Assembly (NCBI GenBank): GCA_002437815.1
Contig: DJRP01000006.1
Coordinates: forward strand, 99,341 to 119,282
Length of the DNA stretch: 19,942 nt
From: Collinsella sp. UBA6357
GTDB taxonomy: Bacteria; Actinomycetota; Coriobacteriia; Coriobacteriales; Coriobacteriaceae
Direction of reading: 5' to 3'
Under the pieces are notes generated by a model that saw only the letters and a list, made by a program, of their open reading frames with translations, had not been told where the DNA came from and searched no databases. The translations under genes were made by a program, and so were the position numbers. Position 1 is the stretch's first letter; each line of letters starts with the position of its first letter. Of this stretch, positions 9,960 through 16,918 are shown piece after piece.

Positions 9960-11204
9960 CTAGATCAGATCCTCCGCATCATCGAAGGCGTCGGTATCGT
10001 GCACGCCGCAGAAACGCGAACCCGGGCGAGCCTGGTTGCGGCAGCGCACGCCGTCCTCGGAGACGTACTCGCAGCGTGCGGGCTCGTCCTCGTCGTCACC
10101 GATCAGATCGGCAGCGGGCTCCTCGTGCACGGGCACGTTCTTGAGGATGTCGGCGGCAAGCGTCTCGGACTTGATGTCGATGTGCCAACCGGTCAGACGC
10201 GCGGCGAGGCGGGCGTTCTGGCCCTCCTTGCCAATGGCAAGGGACAGCTGGTCGTCGGGCACGATGACGCCGGCATAGGCCTTCTCCTCGTCGATGAGGA
10301 CGCGGGTGACCTTGGCGGGCGAAAGGGCGTTGGCCACATAGGCGGCCGGATCGGCATCCCACAGGATGACATCGACGCGCTCCCCGCGCAGCTCGCCCAC
10401 GACGGCGCGCACACGGCTGCCCTTGGGGCCCACGCAGGCGCCCACGGGATCCAGACGGTCGTCGAGCGAATGGACGGCGACCTTGGATCGCATGCCCGGC
10501 TCGCGGGCGATGGACTTGACCTGGACGGTACCCTCGTAGATCTCGGGAACCTCCTGCTCGAACAGACGACGCAAAAGCTCCGGGTGGGTACGCGAGACGA
10601 CGATGGGCGGACGGCTGTGCTCGCCGCGCACCGGCTGCAGCGTGGAGTTGGGGTCGCGGACGTCGATGATCACGGCCTTGATATGCTGGTTGTGCATGTA
10701 GCGCTCGCCGGCCGGGCGCTCGTTGCGCTCGTTCTCGTAGCGGCGCTGATCGAAGTGCGGCAGCTCGGCCTCGACGCCCTCGCGGATCTTGAGGATGGTG
10801 AAGTCAGGCGTGGACTGCAGCACGGTGCCGCTGATGAGGTCACCGATGCGACCGGCGAACTCCTCGTAGATCTGCTCGCGGGCAGAGTTGCGCACGATGG
10901 CGTTGATCTCGGCCTTGGCGTGCTGGGCGGCGATGCGGCTCGTGTCCTTGGGCGTGACGTCGATCTCCTCGAACTCGGTGTAGTTGCCCTCCTCGTCCAT
11001 GGAATCGTCGATCGGCTCCAGACGGTAGACGTAGATCTTGCCGGTGGTGCGGTCGATGGTCACCTTGGCGCCCCAGTCTAGATGCAGGATCTCGGCGTAG
11101 CTCTTGGCGAGCGACTGCTCCAGGCGGTCGATCAGGTAGAGCTGGTCGATGTGCTTCTGCTGGCAGAGCTCCATAAGCGCTTCCATCATCTCGGATGCTG
11201 CCAT
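9960..11204 (-). CDS. nusA: Transcription termination/antitermination factor NusA with a C-terminal Cys/His motif
   Basis: NusA binds RNA polymerase and nascent RNA and modulates pausing, intrinsic termination and antitermination. The 414-aa protein has the RNAP-binding N-terminal domain (about 1-120) and an S1 domain (about 122-205). KH1 contains VGACVGPKGSRVRAVVGEL (254-272) and KH2 contains LSLAIGKEGQNARLAARL (320-337). After KH2 an acidic linker leads to a tail with C378, C388, C399 and H402, spaced like a small zinc-binding knuckle. This tail is not part of the core NusA fold. The ATG begins directly after the rimP stop, with its Shine-Dalgarno AAGGAGGG inside the rimP end. It may regulate its own operon through the hairpin in the rimP leader. 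Confidence 0.96.
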   Translation of the reverse strand: MAASEMMEALMELCQQKHIDQLYLIDRLEQSLAKSYAEILHLDWGAKVTIDRTTGKIYVYRLEPIDDSMDEEGNYTEFEEIDVTPKDTSRIAAQHAKAEINAIVRNSAREQIYEEFAGRIGDLISGTVLQSTPDFTILKIREGVEAELPHFDQRRYENERNERPAGERYMHNQHIKAVIIDVRDPNSTLQPVRGEHSRPPIVVSRTHPELLRRLFEQEVPEIYEGTVQVKSIAREPGMRSKVAVHSLDDRLDPVGACVGPKGSRVRAVVGELRGERVDVILWDADPAAYVANALSPAKVTRVLIDEEKAYAGVIVPDDQLSLAIGKEGQNARLAARLTGWHIDIKSETLAADILKNVPVHEEPAADLIGDDEDEPARCEYVSEDGVRCRNQARPGSRFCGVHDTDAFDDAEDLI

Positions 11205-11699
11205 TTATTTTCCCTCCTTGGCGGGCTTGAAGTCATAGTTGGGCTTCAGCTTGCATTTCTTTACGTCATCAAAATCCAGGGTCACGGTCTCGCCGCCGTC
11301 GAGCTCGAGCGTCACGCCCTGCTCGGTTGTCGCGGCGATCTTGCCGGTGTACTTGCGGCGACCCTCGGTGGCGGTGGAGGTGAGCTCGCACTCCTCGCCC
11401 ACAAAGCGAGCGAAATCGCGCGGGCGGCGCAGCGGGCGCGCCATGCCCGGACTCGACACCTCGAGCGTGTAGGAGCTCGAGATGGGGTCGAGCTGCTCGA
11501 TCACGTCGCCGACCCACTTGGTGTTGGCCGTGACGTCGTTGAGCGACAGGCTCTGACCCTCGGCACCCTCGATACGCACGCGCACGCAGGGGGCCTTGGT
11601 GGCACCCACCATCTCGACATCCACGATATCGATGTCGTGCTCGGGTGCTGTGGCCTCGAGCGCGTCGATGATCGCCTGCTCGGTCTTGGTCTTGACCAT
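11205..11699 (-). CDS. rimP: Ribosome maturation factor RimP
   Basis: It assists early 30S assembly. The chosen start is ATG at 11699 (MVKTKTEQ), eight nt after GGAGG, giving 164 aa, normal for the family. Family features are DIVDVEMVG, CVRVRIE, the central LEVSSPGMARPLRRPRDFARFVG (94-116 approximately) and a C-terminal Sm-like strand region. The reading frame continues upstream, but the next ATG (11714) has no ribosome site. It is the first gene of the cluster and abuts nusA with no spacer. Confidence 0.94.
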   Translation of the reverse strand: MVKTKTEQAIIDALEATAPEHDIDIVDVEMVGATKAPCVRVRIEGAEGQSLSLNDVTANTKWVGDVIEQLDPISSSYTLEVSSPGMARPLRRPRDFARFVGEECELTSTATEGRRKYTGKIAATTEQGVTLELDGGETVTLDFDDVKKCKLKPNYDFKPAKEGK

Positions 11700-11719
11700 T
11701 TGCGGCACCTCCATCCATA

Positions 11720-11753
11720 CAAAAAAGAAGCGGGGCCGAAACCCCACTTCTTT
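11720..11753 (-). terminator. Intrinsic-terminator hairpin in the rimP-nusA leader (candidate attenuator)
   Basis: A 12-bp stem (AAAGAAGTGGGG / CCCCGCTTCTTT on the minus strand, one G-T pair) has a 6-nt loop TTTCGG and runs into a T-tract (11721-11726). It lies after the rimP promoter (11778-11806) and about 20 nt before the rimP start. RNA polymerase must therefore read through a terminator to enter the operon. leuS, upstream, has its own separate hairpin at 11814-11847. Control by NusA is inference. Confidence 0.82.
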
Positions 11754-11777
11754 CGATACAACTTCATTTGCAAGCAA

Positions 11778-11806
11778 ACTATAGCAATACCTGCGCAAAC
11801 GTGCAA
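11778..11806 (-). promoter_or_regulatory. Promoter of the rimP-nusA-infB...rpoD cluster
   Basis: On the minus strand there is a -35 box TTGCAC (11801-11806), a 17-bp spacer and a -10 box TATAGT (11778-11783) preceded by TGC, an extended -10. The predicted start is near 11771, giving a leader of about 70 nt that contains the terminator hairpin. It is one of the best sigma-70 promoters in the window. Confidence 0.75.
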
Positions 11807-11813
11807 GCAAACA

Positions 11814-11847
11814 GAGAACCCGCAGGTCATGCGACCCACAGGTTCTC
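11814..11847 (-). terminator. Terminator of leuS
   Basis: A 15-bp stem with three G-T pairs (GAGAACC... / ...GGGTTCTC) and the loop GCAT lies about 40 nt after the leuS stop. The bases that follow on the minus strand, TGTTTGCTTG, form a broken U-tract. The palindrome CCCTTAAGGG (11871-11880) lies between it and leuS. Confidence 0.65.
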
Positions 11848-11888
11848 CACAACATCAACACGTTAAAGTGCCCTTAAGGGACTCGCCC

Positions 11889-14459
11889 CTACTTGACCAC
11901 CAGGTTGACGAGCTTGCCCGGCACACAGATGGCCTTGACCACGTTCTTGCCGTCAATCCACTTGGCGGCAGCGGCCTCGGCAGCCGCCTGCATGTCCTCC
12001 TTGGAGGCATCGCGGGCGACCTCGATGTGCGCACGCACCTTGCCGAGCACCTGAACGACGATCTGCACCGTGTCCTCGACGGTCTCGGCCAGGTCGTACT
12101 CGGGCCAGCTGGCGGTGTAGGCGTTGCCCTCGCAGTGCAGGGCCTCGTGCCAGAGCTCATCGGCCCAGAAGGGGCAGATCGGGCTCAGGATGGAGACGAT
12201 GTCCTTGGCCGCACCGTAGCAGAGCGCCCGGTCGCGCGCGTCCTCGGCAGTGGCGTTGAGGTAGGCGCTCGCGGCGTTGACGAGCTCCATGATCGCGGAG
12301 ATGGCGGTGTTGAACTGGCCGCGGTCGAAGTCCTCGGTGCACTTGGCGATCGTGCGGTGGCGCTCACGGTAGAGCTTCATCGCGGCGTCGTCGAAGGCCG
12401 CCTTGTCGAGTTTGGCGGTGGCGTCACCGGACATCGCAAGCTGCCAGACGATACGCCAGGCGCGCTTGATGAAGCGGTTGGCGCCCTCGACGGCCTTGGG
12501 ATCCCAGTCGAAGTCCTTCTCGGGCGGGGCGATGAAGAGGATCGCCAGGCGCATGGTGTCGGCACCGAAGGGCTCGATGACCGAGCTCGGCGGCACGACG
12601 TTGCCCTTGGACTTGGACATGGTCTCGCCGTTCTCGTCCTTGACCATGCCCTGGCACAGCAGGTTGGTGAAGGGCTCGTCCACATCGAGCAAGCCCAGGT
12701 CGCGCAGAGCCTTGGTAAAGAAGCGGCTGTACAGCAGATGCAGAATCGCGTGCTCGATACCGCCGATGTAGTTGTCGACGGGCATCCAGCGGTCGGCCGC
12801 CTCACGCGAGAACGGAAGCTCGGTGTTGTGCGGATCGGTGTAGCGCAGGTAGTACCAGCTGGAGCACGTGAAGGTGTCCATGGTGTCGGTCTCGCGCTTG
12901 GCGGGACGGCCGCACACGGGGCACGTGGTCTCGTAGAACTCCTTGCACTTGGCGAGCGTCTCGCCGGCGCCCAAGTCGAGGTTTTGCGGCAGCGTCACCG
13001 GCAGCTGATCCTCGGGCACGGGCACGATGCCGCAATGCTCGCAGTGGATGGCCGGGATCGGGTTGCCCCAATAGCGCTGGCGCGAGATGAGCCAGTCGCG
13101 CAGACGGTACTCGACCTTGCGGCGACCGCAACCGGCGGCCTCGAGGTCGGCCACGATCGCGGCCTCGCCCTCGGAGTGCTTGCCGCCGCGCATACCGGTG
13201 TACTTGCCCGATTGCACGAGCGTGCCCTCGGCCACATGGGCGGAGTCCCAGTCCACGGTCTCGGCATGATAGGTGTCGATGGTCTCGCCGGACGCCTCGA
13301 CGGCGGCGCGGTCCTCGTCGGTGAGGATGATCGGCACGATGGGCAGATCGTACTTGCGGGCGAACTCAAAGTCGCGCTGGTCGCCGCAGGGCACGGCCAT
13401 GACGGCACCGGTGCCGTAGTCTGCCACGACGTAGTCGGCGACCCACACGGGCACCTTCTCGCCGTTGACGGGGTTGACCACATAGCGGCCCGTGAAGGCG
13501 CCGTGCTTCTCGAGCGTGCCCTGGGCGCGCTCGACGGCGGAGATGTGCTTGGAGTCCTCGACGATCTTCATGACCGCATCCTCGTACTCCGTGCCCTCGA
13601 CGAGCTCGTGCAGGCGCGCGTACTCGGGAGCCAGGACGAAGAACGAAACGCCGAAGAGCGTGTCGGCGCGGGTGGTGAAGACGGTGATCTTGTCGTCCTC
13701 GACGGGATTGCCGTCCTTATCGCAGAGCGTAAAGTCGACCTCGGCGCCCTCGGAGCGGCCGATCCAGTTGGCCTGCATCTGCTTGACGCGCTCGGGCCAG
13801 CCGGGCAGCTTCTCCAGATCGTCGAGCAACTCCTGCGAGTACGCGGTGATCTTGAAGTACCACTGCTCGAGATCGCGTTTCTCGGGCACCTCGCCGCAGC
13901 GCCAGCACTTGCCCTCGGTCACCTGCTCGTTGGCAAGAACGGTCTTGCACTTGGGGCACCAGTTGACCGGGTTCTTCTTGCGGTAGACGAGGCCCTTTTC
14001 CCACAGCTTCTCGAAGATCCACTGGCCCCACTTGTAGTAGTCGGGGCTGCAGGTCTTGACCATACGGTCGAGATCGTAGGAGAAGCCCATGCGCTTCATC
14101 GTGGCGAGGGCCTGGTCCATGTTCTTGTAGGTCCAAGCGGCGGCCTGCGTGTTGTGCTTGATGGCGGCGTTCTCGGCCGGCAGGCCAAAGGCGTCGAATC
14201 CGATGGGATGCAGCACGTCATAGCCGCGCATGCGAGCCTGACGCGCCATGGCGTCGCCGATGGTGTAGTTGCGCGCATGGCCCATGTGAAGGTCGCCCGA
14301 GGGGTACGGGAACATCTCGAGGACGTACTTCTTGGGCTTGTTGGGATTGGTGTCGACGGCGAAGAGGTTCTCGTCGTCCCACTTCTTCATCCACTTGGAC
14401 TCAATGGCCTGCGCGTCGTAGGCAGGGATCTCGTCCTTATGATCTGTGCAATCGCACAT
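11889..14459 (-). CDS. leuS: Leucyl-tRNA synthetase
   Basis: A class I aminoacyl-tRNA synthetase that charges tRNA-Leu and edits mischarged products. ATG at 14459 (MCDCTDHKDEI) is chosen because AAAGGAG lies six nt upstream, giving 856 aa. The class I signature is PYPSGDLHMGHARN (51-64). The first zinc site is CPKC...CWRC (C168, C171, C185, C188). The CP1 editing domain contains FTTRADTLFG (261-270). A second Cys set is CEHC...CPVC (C473, C476, C513, C516). The KMSKS loop is ETMSKSKGN (612-620), followed by the anticodon-binding domain. It is monocistronic as read here: own leader upstream and a hairpin terminator downstream. The frame is open upstream to 14663 but that part is not believed to be coding. 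Confidence 0.97.
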   Translation of the reverse strand: MCDCTDHKDEIPAYDAQAIESKWMKKWDDENLFAVDTNPNKPKKYVLEMFPYPSGDLHMGHARNYTIGDAMARQARMRGYDVLHPIGFDAFGLPAENAAIKHNTQAAAWTYKNMDQALATMKRMGFSYDLDRMVKTCSPDYYKWGQWIFEKLWEKGLVYRKKNPVNWCPKCKTVLANEQVTEGKCWRCGEVPEKRDLEQWYFKITAYSQELLDDLEKLPGWPERVKQMQANWIGRSEGAEVDFTLCDKDGNPVEDDKITVFTTRADTLFGVSFFVLAPEYARLHELVEGTEYEDAVMKIVEDSKHISAVERAQGTLEKHGAFTGRYVVNPVNGEKVPVWVADYVVADYGTGAVMAVPCGDQRDFEFARKYDLPIVPIILTDEDRAAVEASGETIDTYHAETVDWDSAHVAEGTLVQSGKYTGMRGGKHSEGEAAIVADLEAAGCGRRKVEYRLRDWLISRQRYWGNPIPAIHCEHCGIVPVPEDQLPVTLPQNLDLGAGETLAKCKEFYETTCPVCGRPAKRETDTMDTFTCSSWYYLRYTDPHNTELPFSREAADRWMPVDNYIGGIEHAILHLLYSRFFTKALRDLGLLDVDEPFTNLLCQGMVKDENGETMSKSKGNVVPPSSVIEPFGADTMRLAILFIAPPEKDFDWDPKAVEGANRFIKRAWRIVWQLAMSGDATAKLDKAAFDDAAMKLYRERHRTIAKCTEDFDRGQFNTAISAIMELVNAASAYLNATAEDARDRALCYGAAKDIVSILSPICPFWADELWHEALHCEGNAYTASWPEYDLAETVEDTVQIVVQVLGKVRAHIEVARDASKEDMQAAAEAAAAKWIDGKNVVKAICVPGKLVNLVVK

Positions 14460-14480
14460 ATCAGCTCCTTTGATACTTGG

Positions 14481-14599
14481 GGGTCGTTCGCCCTTACCTT
14501 TGCTCGCTGCTGCGGACAGTCCTGCTCGCGACGAAGGCGCCACTGGCGCCTTCTGCTCGTGCGGAACTTGCAGCGAACAAAGGTAAGGGCGAACGACCC
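14481..14599. repeat. 119-bp interrupted palindrome in the leuS leader
   Basis: The outer arms are a perfect 22-bp inverted repeat (14481-14502 and 14578-14599, starting GGGTCGTTCGCCC). After one mismatch a further 7 bp pair (TCGCTGC / GCAGCGA). The centre carries a perfect 9-bp stem GAAGGCGCC / GGCGCCTTC with the loop ACT (14533-14553). As RNA this would fold into one long rod filling nearly the whole leader between the predicted promoter (14618) and the Shine-Dalgarno (about 14465). It has no T-box consensus and no clear flanking target duplication. Confidence 0.9.
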
Positions 14600-14617
14600 A
14601 CAGCGTTAACGGGGTTG

Positions 14618-14626
14618 ATGATAGCA
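14618..14626 (-). promoter_or_regulatory. Candidate leuS promoter (extended -10)
   Basis: TGCTATCAT on the minus strand is an extended -10 box (TG-N-TATCAT). No good -35 box lies 16-18 bp upstream. Transcription would start near 14610, just before the long palindrome, giving a leader of about 150 nt. The assignment is tentative. Confidence 0.4.
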
Positions 14627-14632
14627 AAAGAC

Positions 14633-14673
14633 ATAAAGCGAGGTGACTGCGACGCGTAGGCATCTCGCTTTAT
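14633..14673. repeat. Hairpin upstream of the leuS promoter
   Basis: A 13-bp stem (ATAAAGCGAGGTG / CATCTCGCTTTAT, one G-T pair), one A-G mismatch and a further 5 bp end in the loop ACG. On the minus strand it is followed by GTCTTTTGC, a weak T-run, so it could end a short transcript. It could also be an operator next to the leuS -10 box. Its role is unknown. Confidence 0.75.
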
Positions 14674-14725
14674 CTAAAAAGAGTGCGTGGCGTTGCCTTG
14701 GTTGGGGCTGGGTCTTGGGTTGTTG

Positions 14726-14781
14726 TCTGAGATTTGCACAGATTTTGCCCGTGCTGCGCTCAAAACGGTGCAGATTTCAGA
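14726..14781. repeat. Imperfect inverted repeat in the guaB-leuS intergenic region
   Basis: TCTGAGATTTGCAC (14726-14739) pairs with GTGCAGATTTCAGA (14768-14781) over 14 bp with two G-T pairs. After a small bulge TTTTG / CAAAA adds 5 bp. No T-run adjoins either side, so it is not a terminator. The whole 404-bp gap between leuS and guaB (14460-14863) holds this element, two other hairpin elements and the guaB terminator, and no convincing gene. Confidence 0.65.
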
Positions 14782-14801
14782 GGAATGAGTTGGTGCAGAG
14801 A

Positions 14802-14832
14802 TAAAAAGAGCCGGGAGCGACTTGCTCCCGGC
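14802..14832 (-). terminator. Intrinsic terminator of guaB
   Basis: A perfect 9-bp stem GCCGGGAGC / GCTCCCGGC (14810-14832) with a 5-nt loop is followed on the minus strand by TCTTTTTATC. It lies 31 nt past the guaB stop. This is a textbook rho-independent terminator. Confidence 0.92.
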
Positions 14833-14863
14833 CCTGTACTCGGCTGATGGTTAATCCAATACC

Positions 14864-16375
14864 TTAACGGTAGCTCACAGACTGCTGACTGTCCTTGACC
14901 ACGACGTCGTGCGCGCCGCCTTCGACGATGGAGGTCGAGCTCACGAGCGTGAGACGTGCCTTCTGCTGCAGCTCAGGGATAGTGAGCGCGCCGCAGTTGC
15001 ACATGGTCGACTTGACCTTGTAGAGCGTGCCGTTGACGCCGTCCTTGAGCGAACCGGCATAGGGCACGTAGGAGTCGACACCCTCGACGAAGCTGAGCTT
15101 CGCGGCGCCGCCCAGATCGTAGCGCTGCCAGTTACGAGCACGCGCGGAGCCCTCGCCCCAGTACTCCTTCATGTACTGACCGTTGACGTTGACGCGCTCG
15201 GTCGGGCTCTCGTCAAAGCGAGCGAAGTAGCGGCCGAGCATCATGAAGTCGGCGCCCATGGCCAGGGCGAGCGTCATATGGTAGTCGTAGACGATGCCGC
15301 CGTCGGAGCACACGGGCACATAGACACCGGTCTCCTCGTAGTACTCGTCACGGGCACGGCACACATCGATGAGCGCCGTGGCCTGGCCGCGGCCGATACC
15401 CTTGGTCTCACGGGTGATGCAGATGGAACCGCCGCCGATACCGACCTTGATAAAGTCGGCACCGCAATCGGCCAGGAAGCGGAAGCCCTCGGCGTCGACG
15501 ACGTTGCCGGCACCTACCTTGACATCCTCACCGTAGTTGGCGCGAATCCACTCGATGGTGCGCTTCTGCCACTCACTGAAGCCCTCGGAGGAGTCGATGC
15601 ACAACACGTCGGCACCGGCCTCGATGAGCAGCGGCACGCGCTCTGCGTAGTCGCGGGTGTTGATGCCTGCACCCACCATATAGCGCTTGTCGGAATCGAG
15701 CAGCTCGTTGGGGTTGGTCTTGTGGCTGTCGTAGTCCTTGCGGAACACGATCCCCATAAGGTGATCGTTATCGTCGACGATGGGCAGGGCGTTGAGCTTG
15801 TTATCCCAGATCACGTCGTTGGCGACCTTGAGGGTGATGTTCTTGTCGCCGACGATAAGCTCCTCGCGCGGCGTCATGAACTCGGAGACCTTCTTCTGGT
15901 GGTCATCGCGGCTGGGGCGGTAATCGCGGCTCGTCACGATGCCGAGCAGCTTGCCCTTGGGGGTACCGTCGTCGGTGACGGGCATGGTGGAGTGGCCCGT
16001 CTTCTCCTTGAGGGCCATGACCTGCTCCATGGTCATGTCGGGCGTAAGGGTGGAGTCAGACTGGACAAAACCGGCCTTGTGATCCTTGACGGCCTTGACC
16101 ATGGCGGCCTCGGACTCGGGGGTCTGCGAACCGTAGATAAAGGACAGGCCGCCCTCGGTTGCGAGCGCGACGCCCATGTCCACGCCCGAGACGGACTGCA
16201 TGATGGCGGAGACCATGGGGATGTTCAGGGTGATCGCCGGCTTCTCACCACGCTTGAAGCGGGTCAGCGGCGTTTTCAACGAGACGTTGTTGGGGATGCA
16301 CTGCGACGAGGAATAACCAGGGACGAGCAGATACTCCGAAAACGTGTGGGACTCACCGGGAAAGAACGTTGCCAT
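14864..16375 (-). CDS. guaB: Inosine-5'-monophosphate dehydrogenase
   Basis: It oxidises IMP to XMP with NAD+, the first committed step of guanine nucleotide synthesis. The 503-aa protein is a TIM barrel with two CBS domains inserted at about 105-220. The catalytic cysteine is C319 in VGIGGGSICITRE (311-323). CSDGGI (356-361) binds the IMP phosphate, and the mobile flap holds the Arg-Tyr pair in NWQRYD (R418, Y419). The loop after the cysteine ends in GIGRGQATAL rather than the G-PQ pattern of typical bacterial enzymes, suggesting a distinct subclass. ATG at 16375 follows AGAAGGAGA. It is a single-gene unit with its own promoter and terminator. GMP reductase is less likely because CBS domains and the flap are present. 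Confidence 0.94.
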   Translation of the reverse strand: MATFFPGESHTFSEYLLVPGYSSSQCIPNNVSLKTPLTRFKRGEKPAITLNIPMVSAIMQSVSGVDMGVALATEGGLSFIYGSQTPESEAAMVKAVKDHKAGFVQSDSTLTPDMTMEQVMALKEKTGHSTMPVTDDGTPKGKLLGIVTSRDYRPSRDDHQKKVSEFMTPREELIVGDKNITLKVANDVIWDNKLNALPIVDDNDHLMGIVFRKDYDSHKTNPNELLDSDKRYMVGAGINTRDYAERVPLLIEAGADVLCIDSSEGFSEWQKRTIEWIRANYGEDVKVGAGNVVDAEGFRFLADCGADFIKVGIGGGSICITRETKGIGRGQATALIDVCRARDEYYEETGVYVPVCSDGGIVYDYHMTLALAMGADFMMLGRYFARFDESPTERVNVNGQYMKEYWGEGSARARNWQRYDLGGAAKLSFVEGVDSYVPYAGSLKDGVNGTLYKVKSTMCNCGALTIPELQQKARLTLVSSTSIVEGGAHDVVVKDSQQSVSYR

Positions 16376-16454
16376 GTTTCTCCTTCTAACATGCGACCGG
16401 TCGGCTGCAGGCCTCGTAGGACCCAGCCCAACCTTCGGCGCCCAATACTGTTGG

Positions 16455-16483
16455 AGTATGGTAGCGCAGATTGGCTGCTACAA
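16455..16483 (-). promoter_or_regulatory. Candidate guaB promoter
   Basis: On the minus strand, TTGTAG (16478-16483), a 17-bp spacer and CATACT (16455-16460). An inverted repeat ATACT-GTTGG-AGTAT (16444-16458) overlaps the -10 box and the start region and could be an operator. The boxes match consensus only moderately. Confidence 0.4.
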
Positions 16484-16484
16484 T
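16476..16484 (+). promoter_or_regulatory. Candidate promoter of the ModE-like gene
   Basis: TGCTACAAT on the plus strand is an extended -10 box, with no clear -35 box. It physically overlaps the -35 box of the divergent guaB promoter, so the two could compete. The leader would be about 75 nt. Confidence 0.38.
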
Positions 16485-16567
16485 GCAAAAATAACGAATG
16501 AACACGAGGGCTTTACGCGCGTATCGCAAACGCCCAGTAAACACTTTAGCGGGGAGTTGTGAAGCTC

Positions 16568-16918
16568 ATGGCATACAGGGCGATGGCGCGTCTGGTGATC
16601 GAGTCCGATGACGAGGGGCTCCCCGGCGTGTTCGGTCACGGCTGCGTGCTCTTATTGCAGGGCGTGCAAAAAGAGCATTCGCTCAACCGCGCCGCCAAGT
16701 CGCTCGGCATGGCTTATTCCAAGGCCTGGCGCATCGTCAAAGAGGCCGAGGGACAGCTGGGGTGCAAGTTGCTCGATCGCGACGGCGCCCGCGGCTCGAG
16801 CGTCACCCCCGCCGGCGAGCGCGCGATCGAGGCCTACGAGACGCTCCAGACCCAGATCAACAACATCCTAGCCACCGAAGCCCCCGCCCTCATCGCCTCC
16901 ATCAATGATCATTTTTAG
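16568..16918 (+). CDS. Small winged helix-turn-helix protein, ModE N-terminal/LysR-type DNA-binding domain
   Basis: A probable DNA-binding regulator of 116 aa consisting only of the DNA-binding domain. The helix-turn-helix lies at about 37-60 (SLNRAAKSLGMAYSKAW), followed by the wing around LLDRDGARGSSVTPAGERAI (68-87), a pattern like the N-terminus of ModE. No molybdate-binding TOBE domain follows, so molybdate sensing cannot be claimed. ATG at 16568 is preferred, 11 nt after GGGGAG; the in-frame GTG at 16559 is only 2 nt from that site. It is divergent from guaB and its 3' end overlaps the next gene's 3' end by 17 bp. Its targets are unknown. Confidence 0.83.
   Translation: MAYRAMARLVIESDDEGLPGVFGHGCVLLLQGVQKEHSLNRAAKSLGMAYSKAWRIVKEAEGQLGCKLLDRDGARGSSVTPAGERAIEAYETLQTQINNILATEAPALIASINDHF

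Noticed and set aside
14481..14599. Insertion sequence or clear MITE
   Set aside because: No transposase and no flanking target-site duplication were seen; kept as a palindromic repeat of unknown origin.
11082..14609. 1175-codon open frame on the plus strand opposite leuS and rimP/nusA
   Set aside because: It is antisense to well-identified genes, spans several gene ends and has a Leu/Val/Gly/His-rich composition typical of reverse frames in high-GC DNA; no family motif was seen.
14460..14663. leuS starting 68 codons earlier at 14663
   Set aside because: The extra residues are encoded by the palindrome, have no leuS homology and no ribosome site, whereas ATG 14459 has a strong AAAGGAG.
14460..14680. 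T-box riboswitch in front of leuS
   Set aside because: No TGGNACCGCG-type antiterminator sequence and no leader terminator with U-tract were found before leuS.
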